Positions 10,514 through 22,055 of a stretch of 64,000 nt of DNA are shown here, piece after piece (the first letter of the stretch is position 1; each line of letters opens with the position of its first letter). The position numbers were made by a program, and so were the translations under genes. The notes under the pieces are model-generated. The model was not told where the DNA came from. It did not search any database and was given only the letters and a program-made list of their open reading frames with translations. Origin of the DNA: Pseudazoarcus pumilus (lineage in GTDB: Bacteria > Pseudomonadota > Gammaproteobacteria > Burkholderiales > Rhodocyclaceae); the NCBI RefSeq assembly GCF_002872475.1, contig NZ_CP025682.1:2480001-2544000 (forward strand), written 5' to 3'.

Positions 10514-10544
10514 CCGGCCTCGCTGATCCCCACCGGACACCCAG

Positions 10545-11354
10545 ATGAACCCCAACGATCTCCAGACCATTCCGGACGTGCAGAGCTTCGAGGACAACCG
10601 TCGCCTCGCGATCAACAAGGTCGGCATCAAGTCGATCCGCCATCCGGTCAAGGTGCTCGACAAGAGCGGCGGCGTGCAGCACACGGTCGCGACCTTCAAC
10701 ATGTACGTCGGTCTGCCCCACAACTTCAAGGGCACGCACATGTCGCGCTTCGTCGAGTTGCTCAACGGCAACGAGCGCGAGATTTCGGTCGAGTCCTTCG
10801 AGCCCATGTTGCGCGGCATGGTGCAGCGACTCGAAGCCGAGTCCGGCCATGTCGAAATGACCTTTCCCTACTTCATCAACAAGGCCGCTCCGGTCTCCGG
10901 CGTGCAAAGCCTGATGGACTACGAGGTCACCTTCATCGGCGAGATCCGCGAGGGCGGCGAGTACGAGTTCACGATGAAGGTTCTCGTCCCGGTCACCAGC
11001 CTGTGCCCGTGCTCCAAGAAGATCTCCGACTACGGCGCGCACAACCAGCGCTCGCACGTCACCGTCACGGCCACGCTGGCCGACCATGTGTGGATCGAGG
11101 AGATCGTCGCCCTGGTCGAAGGGCAGGCCTCGTGCGAAGTCTACGGACTGCTCAAGCGCCCCGACGAGAAGTACGTCACCGAGCGCGCCTACGACAACCC
11201 CAAGTTCGTCGAGGACATGGTGCGCGACGTCGCCGGCCTGCTCAACGCGGAAAAGCGCATCGTCGCCTTCGCGGTGGAATCGGAAAACTTCGAGTCCATC
11301 CACAACCACTCGGCCTACGCAATCATCGAGCGCGACAAGCGACTCGCCGCCTGA
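10545..11354 (+). CDS. folE2: GTP cyclohydrolase IB (FolE2 type)
   Basis: This enzyme converts GTP to 7,8-dihydroneopterin triphosphate, the first step of folate synthesis. It belongs to the type IB family, which is unrelated to the zinc-dependent FolE and accepts several metals. The product is 269 aa. Family features include [27 protein letters not shown], and [19 protein letters not shown] with the conserved metal-binding Cys and substrate-binding residues. It has its own likely promoter and a strong terminator, so it looks like a single-gene unit after dxs. Confidence 0.95.
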   Translation: MNPNDLQTIPDVQSFEDNRRLAINKVGIKSIRHPVKVLDKSGGVQHTVATFNMYVGLPHNFKGTHMSRFVELLNGNEREISVESFEPMLRGMVQRLEAESGHVEMTFPYFINKAAPVSGVQSLMDYEVTFIGEIREGGEYEFTMKVLVPVTSLCPCSKKISDYGAHNQRSHVTVTATLADHVWIEEIVALVEGQASCEVYGLLKRPDEKYVTERAYDNPKFVEDMVRDVAGLLNAEKRIVAFAVESENFESIHNHSAYAIIERDKRLAA

Positions 11355-11374
11355 TCCGCATCCAGCGTCTTTGC

Positions 11375-11402
11375 GCAACGGCGACCCTGGGGTCGCCGTT
11401 GC
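11375..11402 (+). terminator. Intrinsic terminator after folE2
   Basis: A perfect 13-bp inverted repeat (GCAACGGCGACCC and its complement, loop TG) lies 20 bp after the folE2 stop and is followed by TCGTTT. Confidence 0.8.
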
Positions 11403-11511
11403 TCGTTTACCCGCCCGCCGCGCGTCGCCGCGCATTCGCATGGTCTATCATGGAGTTCGTGAAAGCCGCCGCAGCGGCCGCTTGCACACCCCCCAGACCA
11501 AGGAGAGAACG

Positions 11512-12036
11512 ATGAAAAAAACAATCCTGCTCGCGCTGTGCGTGAGCGTCACCGCTGGCGCCGCATCCAAGGAAGAGATCGATGCCGAAGTGCGCGCGGC
11601 GCTGGTTGCATTCGAGAAACAGGCTCCGGCCGGCCACGAACTGGCCAAGAACGCCTCGGGCATGCTCGTCTTTCCGAACGTCGTCAAGGCCGGCATCGGC
11701 GTCGGCGGCGAGTACGGCGAGGGCGCCCTGATCATCGACGGTCAGACCGTGGGCTACTACAGCCTCGCTTCGGCCTCGATCGGCTTTCAGCTCGGCGCAC
11801 AATCGCGCAGCCAGATCATGCTCTTCATGAATGACGAGGTGCTGGCCAAATTCCGCAACAGCGAGGGCTGGAAGGCCGGCGTCGATGGCAGCGTCGCCGT
11901 CGCCACGCTGGGCGCCGGCGGCGGCATCGACACCGAGACGGCGCAGAAGCCCATCATCGGCTTCATCTTCTCGGGCAAGGGCCTGATGTACAACCTGACC
12001 TTCGAAGGCTCGAAGATCACCAAGCTCGATCGCTGA
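11512..12036 (+). CDS. SYLF-domain (YSC84-related) exported lipid-binding protein
   Basis: This 174-aa protein has a short N-terminal signal peptide (MKKTILLALCVSVTAGA) and then a SYLF/DUF500 domain. Features of that domain are GMLVFPNVVKAGIGVGGEYGEG, the strand ASIGFQLGAQS, and the glycine-rich VATLGAGGGID. SYLF proteins bind phosphoinositides in eukaryotes. In bacteria their role is uncertain and periplasmic or envelope-associated. The ATG at 11512 has AGGAGA 5 bp upstream; the longer open frame starts inside folE2 and was rejected. A TATCAT (11446-11451) may be its -10. Confidence 0.85.
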   Translation: MKKTILLALCVSVTAGAASKEEIDAEVRAALVAFEKQAPAGHELAKNASGMLVFPNVVKAGIGVGGEYGEGALIIDGQTVGYYSLASASIGFQLGAQSRSQIMLFMNDEVLAKFRNSEGWKAGVDGSVAVATLGAGGGIDTETAQKPIIGFIFSGKGLMYNLTFEGSKITKLDR

Positions 12037-12113
12037 CCCACCCGGCTCGTTGGAACGACCCGCTCGACCATGCGTCGCGGTCGGCGTCGCACGCGCTGCC
12101 AACACCTGCCGAC

Positions 12114-12286
12114 GCGTCGACCCTCGCTGCGCTCGCACCGACCTTGTATGTTGAAGGTGACTGCCTGAGCAACTCGTAGGTCGCGACGAGCGCAGCGAGT
12201 GCGACGCACCAAGCTGACACATGCCACTGCGTCGGCCCTCGCTGCGCTCGCACCGACCTTGTATGTTGAAGGTGACTGCCTGAGCA
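12114..12286. repeat. Cluster of REP-like palindromic units with two direct 51-bp repeats
   Basis: Positions 12121-12171 and 12236-12286 are identical 51-bp direct repeats (115 bp apart, preceded by similar GCGTCG-A/G). Each contains the core CTCGCTGCGCTCG. Between them, at about 12176-12206, lies the same core in the opposite orientation (TAGGTCGCG then GAGCGCAGCGAG). The result is an alternating reverse-forward-reverse arrangement like a bacterial interspersed mosaic element. The same core follows olsA and waaA elsewhere in the window. Confidence 0.8.
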
Positions 12287-13524
12287 GTCGATGTAGCCGA
12301 TCACCGGGGAGGCCGTACCGACCCTGAGGCAGCGCGATGCTGACCTCGTATGTAGAGCGGCCCCCCGCCTCATTGCCGACTTCGAGGAGTATCCGAAAGC
12401 CAGCGCTGAGCTGGACTTTGCATCACAAGGTCGAAGTGGCAAAAAGTACGAGGTCGGGGAAGCCGGTGTTCACAGGTACCAAATCTTGCGCTGGAGGGAA
12501 AGCCCATGTGTGTGGTGGGAATCGATATTGCCGCCAAGAGTTTCGATCTGGTCGTACGCCGCAACGGCACCAATGCCAAGGTGCGCCGCTTTGAGCAAAC
12601 CCCTGCGGGCCACGCCCAGGCTGCGGCGCATCTGAAGAAGCTCGCGCCCGAGCGGGTGGTCATGGAGGCGACCGGAGTGTATTTCGTGGATTTGGCTGTG
12701 GCCCTGCACGCGGCCGGCCTGCCGGTGAGCGTGATCAACCCGCGCAGCTTCAAGCACTTTGCCCAGATCAAACTCAAAGGCAGCAAGACCGATGCGATCG
12801 ACGCGGCCTTGCTGGCCGAATACGCCCAGCGCATGGCGCCCGCGCTGTGGGTGCCGCCGGCGCCCGATCGGCTGGCCTTGCGCGATCTGGGCCGTCAAAT
12901 CAACCGCCTGATCCACGCCCGCACCCAGGCCAAGAACCGCCTGCATGCGCTCCAGGCACGTCGAGACGTCTCCGCGCTACTGATCGACGATGAGCGCGAA
13001 GGCATCGAACAACTCGATGCGCGCATCGAGCGGCTCAAAGGCGCTGCGCAGCAACGCATCGAACAGTGCGCGCAACTGTCGGTGATGGCCCAGCACCTGC
13101 GTTGTGCCAAAGGGCTCGGTGCGGCCAGCACGCTGGCGATCCTGGCTGAGTTGTGCGTGTTGCCCACGCAGATGAACAGCGCGCAGGTCAGCTGCTTTGC
13201 CGGACTGGACGTGCGCCTGAACCAGTCGGGTAGCAGCGTGCACAGGCCCGGGCGCCTGTCCAAGGCCGGGAACGCCTATCTGCGCGCAGCCCTGTTCATG
13301 CCGGCCATGGTCGCCGTGCAATCGGACCCCAACGCCAAGGCCTTCTACGAAGCCTTGCTCGCCCGCGGCAAAAAACGCATCCAGGCCTTGTGTGCGCTCA
13401 TGCGAAAAATGCTCACCGGAATCTGGGCGTGCATCCGCAATGGAACCCCGTTCGATTCGAGCCGACTGTTCAGCTGCGCTCAGACTCTTTTAAAGGCTTG
13501 ACCGTCAACGGAGTATCTACACTC
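12287..13524 (+). mobile_element. IS110-family insertion sequence (ends approximate)
   Basis: One transposase gene of the IS110 DEDD type is preceded by about 220 bp of noncoding DNA and followed by only about 23 bp before the argJ stop. This asymmetric layout, with long noncoding sequence upstream of the transposase, is that of the IS110 group, whose bridge RNA is encoded there. No terminal inverted repeats or target duplications were found, as expected for the group, so the exact ends are not fixed. The 219 bp at 12287-12505 hold no convincing gene. Confidence 0.7.
12506..13501 (+). CDS. IS110-family transposase (DEDD recombinase)
   Basis: This 331-aa transposase has an N-terminal RuvC-like domain with the DEDD residues visible: D in VGIDIAAKSF, E in VMEATGVY, and two D in KTDAIDAALLAEY. 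A central coiled segment follows. The C-terminal Transposase_20 domain has GLGAASTLAILAE, and the conserved serine region HRPGRLSKAGNAYLR carries the proposed nucleophile of this family. It appears intact. These enzymes are guided to target and donor DNA by an RNA encoded in the element. The second IS110-family transposase in the window (55144-56196) is only distantly similar. Confidence 0.92.
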   Translation: MCVVGIDIAAKSFDLVVRRNGTNAKVRRFEQTPAGHAQAAAHLKKLAPERVVMEATGVYFVDLAVALHAAGLPVSVINPRSFKHFAQIKLKGSKTDAIDAALLAEYAQRMAPALWVPPAPDRLALRDLGRQINRLIHARTQAKNRLHALQARRDVSALLIDDEREGIEQLDARIERLKGAAQQRIEQCAQLSVMAQHLRCAKGLGAASTLAILAELCVLPTQMNSAQVSCFAGLDVRLNQSGSSVHRPGRLSKAGNAYLRAALFMPAMVAVQSDPNAKAFYEALLARGKKRIQALCALMRKMLTGIWACIRNGTPFDSSRLFSCAQTLLKA

Positions 13525-14763
13525 CTAGCTACGATATTCCGCGTTGATCTTGACGTAATCGTAGGAAAAATCGCAGGTCCACACCGTCGCGGCCGCATCA
13601 CCGCGGGCCAGCGCGATGCGCACGCCAATCTCCGCGCGCTGCATGATGCGCGCACCATCCTCCTCGCGATAGCCTGTCGCGCGCCCTCCACGCTCGGCGA
13701 CCAGCACTTCCTCTCCAGCGCTGGAAAGCCACACCGAAACCTTGCCGACGTCCAGATCGTCGATACCGGCATAGCCCACGGCCGCGAGAATGCGCCCGAG
13801 GTTCGGGTCCGATGCGAAGAATGCTGTCTTCACCAGCGGGGAATGCGACACCGCATAGGCCACGGCGCGGCATTCGTCGCGGTCGCGCCCACCTTCGACG
13901 GCGACCTCGATGAACTTTGTCGCACCCTCGCCGTCGCGCACCAGCGCCTGCGCCAACTCGATGGCGATGCCGGCCAGCGCCTCGCGGAAGGCCGCGTAGC
14001 CATTCGACTGTTCGTCGATGATCTCGGCATTCTCCGCCTGGCCGGTGGCGATGACGACGAAGGCATCATTGGTCGATGTATCGCCATCGACCGTGATGCT
14101 GTTGAACGAGAGATCGGCCACCTCGCGCACGAGGCCTTCGAGCATATCCTGCGCGATGTGCACGTCAGTGGCGATGAAGCCCAGCATGGTCGCCATGTTG
14201 GGGCGGATCATGCCCGCGCCCTTGCTCATGCCCGTCAACGTGACCGTACGTCCGCCCAGTTCGACGCTGCGCGAAGCGGCCTTGGCCACGGTGTCGGTGG
14301 TCATGATCGCGTGCGCCGCATCGAACCAGCCATCCGCGCGCAGATCGGCGGCAGCCGCCGGCAGACCGGCGACCAGTCGATCCACCGGAAGCTGCTCGAG
14401 GATCACGCCCGTCGAGAACGGCAGCACCTGGTTGGGCGCGACCTCGAGCAGCTTCGCCACCCCCTCGCAGGTCTCGCGCGCTGCCGCCATGCCCTGCTCG
14501 CCGGTGCCGGCATTCGCGATGCCGGTATTGATGACCAGCGCGCGCACGCTCGCCTGCGCCAGATGCGCGCGACACACATGCACCGGCGCAGCACAGAAAC
14601 GGTTCTTCGTGAACACCCCGGCCACGCGACTGCCCTCGTCGACCTCGATCAGCGTCAGGTCACGCCGCCCCTTCTTGCGGATGCCCGCCTCGGCGATGCC
14701 GATGCGCACCCCGGCGACGGGTGCGAGGCTGGCGGCGGACGGGGTAACGTAGTTCACGGGCAT
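13525..14763 (-). CDS. argJ: Bifunctional ornithine acetyltransferase / N-acetylglutamate synthase
   Basis: ArgJ transfers the acetyl group of N-acetylornithine to glutamate, recycling it in arginine synthesis; some versions also use acetyl-CoA. The 412-aa precursor self-cleaves before a Thr in the conserved [13 protein letters not shown] segment. [27 protein letters not shown] and [10 protein letters not shown] are typical. The ATG at 14763 was chosen over an upstream frame extension because it gives the normal N-terminus. The TAG stop lies just next to the IS110 element, which inserted downstream without damaging the gene. Confidence 0.95.
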   Translation of the reverse strand: MPVNYVTPSAASLAPVAGVRIGIAEAGIRKKGRRDLTLIEVDEGSRVAGVFTKNRFCAAPVHVCRAHLAQASVRALVINTGIANAGTGEQGMAAARETCEGVAKLLEVAPNQVLPFSTGVILEQLPVDRLVAGLPAAAADLRADGWFDAAHAIMTTDTVAKAASRSVELGGRTVTLTGMSKGAGMIRPNMATMLGFIATDVHIAQDMLEGLVREVADLSFNSITVDGDTSTNDAFVVIATGQAENAEIIDEQSNGYAAFREALAGIAIELAQALVRDGEGATKFIEVAVEGGRDRDECRAVAYAVSHSPLVKTAFFASDPNLGRILAAVGYAGIDDLDVGKVSVWLSSAGEEVLVAERGGRATGYREEDGARIMQRAEIGVRIALARGDAAATVWTCDFSYDYVKINAEYRS

Positions 14764-14888
14764 CGTTGGACTCCGGGCGAATAAATGGGAATGCGGAACA
14801 AAATGCGTCGAAGATGATTGGTGAGGCAGTTTACGCGAGCGGGGCGACGACGGTAAGCACGGGCGAAATGTGCTGACGCACATGGCAT

Positions 14889-14918
14889 GAGGCCCCGGCA
14901 CATACGCGCCGGGGCCTC
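14889..14918 (-). terminator. Hairpin terminator downstream of secA
   Basis: An 11-bp perfect stem (GAGGCCCCGGC / GCCGGGGCCTC, 8-base loop) lies 70 bp past the secA stop. The T-tract is poor. The rest of the 224-bp secA-argJ gap shows no gene and probably contains the argJ promoter. Confidence 0.65.
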
Positions 14919-14987
14919 GTCTTCAGCATACCGCGGGTCGGCCGACTTCCAAATGGCGGGGCCGCACCGACCCCGAACCATTATCGC

Positions 14988-17729
<2,742 letters not shown>

Positions 17730-17762
17730 GGATGTGTGGTGGGTCGAATCGGCAAATGCAGT

Positions 17763-17771
17763 AGTGTAGCA
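17763..17771 (-). promoter_or_regulatory. Extended -10 of secA
   Basis: On the minus strand TGCTACACT is an extended -10 (TGnTAnnnT) 33 bp upstream of the secA ATG, in the 115-bp gap shared with the divergent DciA-like gene. Confidence 0.4.
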
Positions 17772-17844
17772 TGCAGCCGATGCCCGCCCGTGGCACGTGC
17801 TCCGCCGCGAGCAGGCGCCCGTCACCCCCGCCAGGACCGCCCCG

Positions 17845-18279
17845 ATGTCCGAACCCGTCCAGCGCTTTCTCGGCAGCGGCGAGACCCTCGCCCGGCTGCA
17901 TGACCGTGCGCGTACATTGCGTCGCCTGCAGGAGGTGCTCGCCCGCTCGCTGCCGGGGCCGCTGGGTGAAGCATGCTCGGTGGCCAACCTCAAGGGCGAC
18001 AGCGTGATCCTGATCGCGCGCAGCGGCAGCGTCGCTTCGCGCCTGCGCCACATGGCCCCGAGCCTGACTGCGGCGCTGGCCGCCGAGGGCTTTGCGGTGA
18101 CGCGTGTGGAGGTCAAGGTCGGGGTGACGGTCGCGCCCCAAGAGCAGGCACCGCGGCCGTCGCGCACCGTAGGCGCCGCCGGTCGCGAAAGCCTGGAGAA
18201 ATTGATCGCGCAACTGCCCGAGGGCGACGCCTTGCGCGCGTCGCTTCAGCGGCTCGTCGATCGCAGCCGCCCGGAGTGA
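17845..18279 (+). CDS. DUF721 / DciA-like protein
   Basis: The 144-aa product has a DUF721 (DciA) domain at its N-terminus, recognised from the helix-strand pattern around [19 protein letters not shown] and [23 protein letters not shown]. DciA is the ancestral loader of the replicative helicase DnaB in bacteria lacking DnaC, which is the likely role here. The C-terminal tail ([22 protein letters not shown]) is predicted helical. It is divergent from secA, a frequent neighbour. Its TGA abuts the stop of the opposing small gene with no spacer. Confidence 0.78.
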   Translation: MSEPVQRFLGSGETLARLHDRARTLRRLQEVLARSLPGPLGEACSVANLKGDSVILIARSGSVASRLRHMAPSLTAALAAEGFAVTRVEVKVGVTVAPQEQAPRPSRTVGAAGRESLEKLIAQLPEGDALRASLQRLVDRSRPE

Positions 18280-18468
18280 TCAGCCGCCGGGGCTGGAGAA
18301 GCGCTCGAAGACGAAGGTCAGCAACACCGCGAGAATGACCAGCAGCGCGCCGATGAACAGGTTCCATGCGTACTGGCGATATTTCGGATCACCGGTGAAC
18401 ATCCATGCCAGCAAGGTGCCACCGATGGCCAGCAGCGCAGCCAGTGCGACGATGCGTATTACGAGCAT
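18280..18468 (-). CDS. Small two-helix membrane protein, unknown function
   Basis: This 62-aa protein is almost all membrane: one hydrophobic helix at residues 3-25 (MLVIRIVALAALLAIGGTLL) and another at about 36-54 (FIGALLVILAVLLTFVF). They are joined by a short polar loop GDPKYRQY. It lies 8 bp downstream of lpxC on the same strand and is likely co-transcribed. I do not recognise a named family. The GC-rich codon use and conserved spacing argue that it is real. Confidence 0.65.
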   Translation of the reverse strand: MLVIRIVALAALLAIGGTLLAWMFTGDPKYRQYAWNLFIGALLVILAVLLTFVFERFSSPGG

Positions 18469-18476
18469 GGGCAGCG

Positions 18477-19400
18477 TCAGGCGGCCAGCGGCTCGGCGCC
18501 AAAGCGCCGAGCAACCGCAGCCGGAGTGTCGTCAGCCGTATCGAAGCTGACCGATTCCCAGGCTGTGCGGTCTTCGAGCAGGGCGCGCAGCAATTCATTG
18601 TTCATCGCGTGACCGGACTTGTGGGCGGTGTAAGTGGCCAGCAGCGGTCGTCCGCACAGGTACAGATCGCCGATCGCGTCGAGCACCTTGTGCTTGACGA
18701 ACTCGTCGGCATAGCGCAGCCCTTCGGTGTTGAGCACACGGTACTCGTCCATCACGATGGCGTTGGCCAGGCTGCCACCCAGCGCCAGCCCGTTGGCCTG
18801 CATGAATTCCACGTCCTGCATGAAGCCGAAGGTGCGCGCCCGCGCGATGTCGCGCTCATAGGAGTGCTCGGCGAAGTCGACCAAGACACGCGTAGCCGTG
18901 CCATCGACCGCCGGGTGGTTGAATTCGATCGAGAACTCCAGCCGGAAGCCATCGTAGGGCTCGAGACGCACCCACTTGTCGCCGTCGCGGTACTCGACCG
19001 GCCGGGTGACGCGGATGAAGCGCTTGGGCGCGGCCTGCTCCTCGATGCCGGCCGAACGCAGCAGGAACACGAAGGGGCTGGAACTGCCGTCGAGAATCGG
19101 AATCTCGGGCGCATCGATGTCGACGTGGACGTTGTCGATACCCAGCCCGGCCAGCGCCGACATCAGGTGCTCGACCGTGCCCACCTTGGCCGTTCCACGC
19201 TGCAGCCCGGAGCACATGCGCGTGTCACACACCGAGTACGGATCGGCGGGTAGCGAGACCACCGGATCAAGGTCGACGCGGTGGAAGACGATGCCCGCAT
19301 CCGGCGCCGCCGGCCGCAGGGTCATCGTAACCTTGCGGCCACCGTGTAGCCCGACGCCGGTGGCGGTGACGCTGGATTTGAGCGTGCGCTGTCGGATCAT
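18477..19400 (-). CDS. lpxC: UDP-3-O-acyl-N-acetylglucosamine deacetylase
   Basis: LpxC is the zinc-dependent committed step of lipid A synthesis. The 307-aa product begins [21 protein letters not shown], typical for the family. It shows [15 protein letters not shown] with the first zinc His, [14 protein letters not shown] with the second His and Asp, and the catalytic-His segment [16 protein letters not shown]. It follows ftsZ after a terminator-like hairpin, the common end of the proteobacterial dcw region. Confidence 0.98.
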   Translation of the reverse strand: MIRQRTLKSSVTATGVGLHGGRKVTMTLRPAAPDAGIVFHRVDLDPVVSLPADPYSVCDTRMCSGLQRGTAKVGTVEHLMSALAGLGIDNVHVDIDAPEIPILDGSSSPFVFLLRSAGIEEQAAPKRFIRVTRPVEYRDGDKWVRLEPYDGFRLEFSIEFNHPAVDGTATRVLVDFAEHSYERDIARARTFGFMQDVEFMQANGLALGGSLANAIVMDEYRVLNTEGLRYADEFVKHKVLDAIGDLYLCGRPLLATYTAHKSGHAMNNELLRALLEDRTAWESVSFDTADDTPAAVARRFGAEPLAA

Positions 19401-19475
19401 TCACAACTCCAGATTGGAACGCCCATTCTAGCCTGCAACGCCGCACGGGTCACGCGATCGGGCGCGGCAAACGTG

Positions 19476-19525
19476 ACGGGCGCCGCACCCGGGACCGGAG
19501 GCAGGGGTCCGAGTGCGGCGCCCGT
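19476..19525 (-). terminator. Large hairpin after ftsZ
   Basis: A perfect 13-bp stem (19476-19488 with 19513-19525) encloses a second 5-bp stem (GGACC / GGTCC). It begins 20 bp after the ftsZ stop and is followed on the minus strand by a short T-containing stretch. It can end or attenuate transcription between ftsZ and lpxC. Confidence 0.65.
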
Positions 19526-19544
19526 GCAGGGCTGTCGCGGCCGC

Positions 19545-20690
19545 TCAGTCGGCCTGGCGGCGCAGGAAGGCGGGGATGTCGTAGGTCCCCATGCCGTTGG
19601 TGCTCATCGCCTCGACCTTGTTGCGTCGGTTGCTGCGCATCACCGCCGGCACGTCGGAGCCCTGTTCCTCGGCATAACCGCCGTCACCGTAGGTGCCGGT
19701 ACCCCGCACCACCTGCATCACCGGCTGGCGACCGGCCGCCTGCGAACCCAGGCCGGTGGCGACCACGGTCACGCGGATGCGGTCTTCCATGTCGTCGTCG
19801 AAGACCGTGCCGTACTTGACGAAGGCTTCCGGCGCGGCGAAGGCCTGCACCGTCTTGACCGCGTCACGCACCTCGGACATCTTCAGCGCGCCGCGCGCGG
19901 AGGTGATGTTGATCAGCACGCAGCGCGCGCCCGACAGCTCCGTGCCTTCGAGCAGCGGGCTGACCGCAGCCTGCTCGGCCGCGATGCGTGCGCGATCCAG
20001 ACCCGAGGCCTCGGCCGAGCCCATCATCGCGCGACCCATCTCGCCCATGGCGGTGCGCACGTCCTGGAAGTCGACATTGACCAAACCGGGCACGTTGATG
20101 ATCTCGGCAATGCCGCCGACCGCGTTGCGCAGCACGTTGTCGGCCGAGCGGAAGCAGTCCTCGAAGCCGGCATCGTCGCCGAAGACCTCGAGCAGCTTGT
20201 CGTTGAGCACGACGATCAGCGAATCGACGTGGCGCGACAACTCCTCGACGCCGCTCTCGGCCACGCGCAGGCGATTCTCGAAATCGAAGGGCTTGGTCAC
20301 CACGCCGACGCACAGGATGCCTTTCTCGCGTGCGATTTCGGCGACCACCGGTGCCGCCCCGGTGCCGGTGCCGCCGCCCATGCCGCCGGTGATGAAGCAC
20401 ATGTGCGCACCGGAGAGCGCGTCGGCGATGACGTCGGCCGACTCCTGCGCGGCCACGCGCCCGGCCTCGGGCTTGGAGCCCGCGCCCAGGCCGCTGGTCC
20501 CGAGCTGCACCTTGGTCGGCGCGAGGCATCGCTTGAGCGCCTGCGCATCGGTGTTGGCGACGACGAATTCCACGCCCTGCACGCCTTCGCGAATCATGTG
20601 GTCGACGGCATTGCCGCCGGCGCCGCCGATGCCGATCACCTTGATGACCGTGCCGGTCTGCTCCTTTTCCACGATTTCGAACGTTGCCAT
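19545..20690 (-). CDS. ftsZ: Cell division protein FtsZ
   Basis: FtsZ is the tubulin-like GTPase that forms the division ring. The product is 381 aa. The tubulin signature GGMGGGTGTGAAP is near residues 100-115, and the T7 loop region is NVDFQDVRTAMGEMG. The C-terminal peptide DIPAFLRRQAD is the FtsA/ZipA-binding tail. The ATG at 20690 gives MATFEIVEKEQ; a start 48 bp upstream was rejected. It is separated from ftsA by 132 bp, unlike the tight overlaps upstream. Confidence 0.99.
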   Translation of the reverse strand: MATFEIVEKEQTGTVIKVIGIGGAGGNAVDHMIREGVQGVEFVVANTDAQALKRCLAPTKVQLGTSGLGAGSKPEAGRVAAQESADVIADALSGAHMCFITGGMGGGTGTGAAPVVAEIAREKGILCVGVVTKPFDFENRLRVAESGVEELSRHVDSLIVVLNDKLLEVFGDDAGFEDCFRSADNVLRNAVGGIAEIINVPGLVNVDFQDVRTAMGEMGRAMMGSAEASGLDRARIAAEQAAVSPLLEGTELSGARCVLINITSARGALKMSEVRDAVKTVQAFAAPEAFVKYGTVFDDDMEDRIRVTVVATGLGSQAAGRQPVMQVVRGTGTYGDGGYAEEQGSDVPAVMRSNRRNKVEAMSTNGMGTYDIPAFLRRQAD

Positions 20691-20822
20691 TGTCGAGCCT
20701 CCTCTGAGTTCCTGCTCACCGGCGAATTGACCCGCCATTTAGTGAGCTCTTTGCAGTCTATAACTAAATAGCCTGTTTTTACAGGCAGAATTTTCAAAAA
20801 ATGCGCGGCCTTGGCACGCCTT
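20691..20822 (-). promoter_or_regulatory. AT-rich ftsA-ftsZ intergenic region with hairpin
   Basis: This is the only sizeable gap inside the division cluster. It is strikingly AT-rich for this genome. It contains a small 6-bp hairpin (GCCTGT / ACAGGC, 20771-20786, T4 loop on the plus strand). It probably carries an ftsZ-specific promoter, but no -35/-10 pair with correct spacing stands out. Confidence 0.35.
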
Positions 20823-22055
20823 TCAGAAATTGCGTTCCAGCCAGGACCGCGCACGCGCGAACCAGTCGCGCAGATTGCCCGGATCTCGGCCGATCAGGCC
20901 GCGCCGGCGCTGCGCTTGCCCTTCGATGACCAGACCCATCGCAGTCGCGTAATAGGGCTGACACACGACATCGGCCAGCGCGCCGCGATACTGCGGCGCG
21001 CCCACCCGCGCGGGCAGGTGGAAGATCTCCTCGGCCAGTTCCACCATGCCGTGCATCACCGACGAACCACCGGTCAGCACCACGCCCGACGAGAGCAGTT
21101 CTTCGTATCCGCTGCGCCGCAGCTCGGCCTGAACCAGCTCGAACATCTCGGACACGCGCGGCTCGATCACGTCGGCCAGGCGCTGGCGCGACAGCGCGCG
21201 CGCCGGGCGGTCGCCCACGCCGGGCACCTCGATCATCTGCTCGGGCTCGGCCATCGAGTGCATTGCGACGCCGTAACGGATCTTGAGCTCTTCGGCCTCC
21301 GAGGTCGGAGTGCGCAGCGCCATCGCGATGTCGTTGGTGATCTGATCACCGGCCACCGGCAGCACCGCGGTATGACGGATCGCGCCCTGCGTGAACACCG
21401 CGATGTCGGTCGTGCCACCGCCGATGTCGATCAGGCACACGCCCAGATCCTTCTCGTCCTCGGTGAGCACCGCGTGGCTCGAGGCCAGCGGCTGCAGCAC
21501 CAGGTCGACCACTTCCAGACCGCATCGGCGCACGCACTTGACCACGTTCTGCGCGGCCGAGACCGCGCCGGTGACGATGTGCACCTTGACCTCGAGCTTG
21601 ACGCCGCTCATGCCGATGGGCTCGCGCACGCCGCCCTGGCCGTCGATGATGAATTCCTGGGTAAGGATGTGCAGGATCTGCTGCTCGGCCGGGATCGGCA
21701 TCGCGCGGGCGACCTCGATGACGCGTTCGACGTCGAGCGGGCTGACCTCCTTGTTGTCCTTGATCGCGACCATGCCGTTGGAGTTGAAGCTCTTGATGTG
21801 GCTGCCCGCGATCCCCGTGAACACGTCGCGGATCTTGCAGTCGGCCATCATCTCGACCTCCTGGATGACGCGCGAAATGGCATCCACGGTGGCCTCGATA
21901 TTGACCACCACGCCGCGCTTGAGCCCGCTCATCGGTTGCGTGCCCAGGCCCACCACTTCGAGTTCGCCGTCGGGCAGCGCGTGTGCGACCAGGCAGGTGA
22001 CCTTCGATGTGCCGATGTCGAGTCCGACGACCAGTTCCTTGGTTTCCTTGCTCAT
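20823..22055 (-). CDS. ftsA: Cell division protein FtsA
   Basis: FtsA is the actin-like ATPase that tethers FtsZ to the membrane. The product is 410 aa. The actin-fold phosphate loops are visible as VVGLDIGTSKVTCLVA and CLIDIGGGTTDIAVF, and the adenosine motif as VLTGGSSVMHGM. The C-terminus RARSWLERNF is the amphipathic membrane-targeting helix. ATG 22055 overlaps the ftsQ stop (ATGA). Confidence 0.98.
   Translation of the reverse strand: MSKETKELVVGLDIGTSKVTCLVAHALPDGELEVVGLGTQPMSGLKRGVVVNIEATVDAISRVIQEVEMMADCKIRDVFTGIAGSHIKSFNSNGMVAIKDNKEVSPLDVERVIEVARAMPIPAEQQILHILTQEFIIDGQGGVREPIGMSGVKLEVKVHIVTGAVSAAQNVVKCVRRCGLEVVDLVLQPLASSHAVLTEDEKDLGVCLIDIGGGTTDIAVFTQGAIRHTAVLPVAGDQITNDIAMALRTPTSEAEELKIRYGVAMHSMAEPEQMIEVPGVGDRPARALSRQRLADVIEPRVSEMFELVQAELRRSGYEELLSSGVVLTGGSSVMHGMVELAEEIFHLPARVGAPQYRGALADVVCQPYYATAMGLVIEGQAQRRRGLIGRDPGNLRDWFARARSWLERNF

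Noticed and set aside
10489-10544. Zur operator before folE2 (zinc-responsive folE2 is known in other bacteria)
   Set aside because: No dyad resembling a Zur box is present, only a plain promoter-like pair.
12121-12286. CRISPR-like repeat pair
   Set aside because: There are only two copies of a 51-bp repeat with no further spacers or cas genes, and the unit is palindromic and dispersed elsewhere in the window.
12337-12594. Short open frame overlapping the IS110 transposase start
   Set aside because: It runs into the transposase in another frame, has no homologous features, and lies in the likely bridge RNA region.
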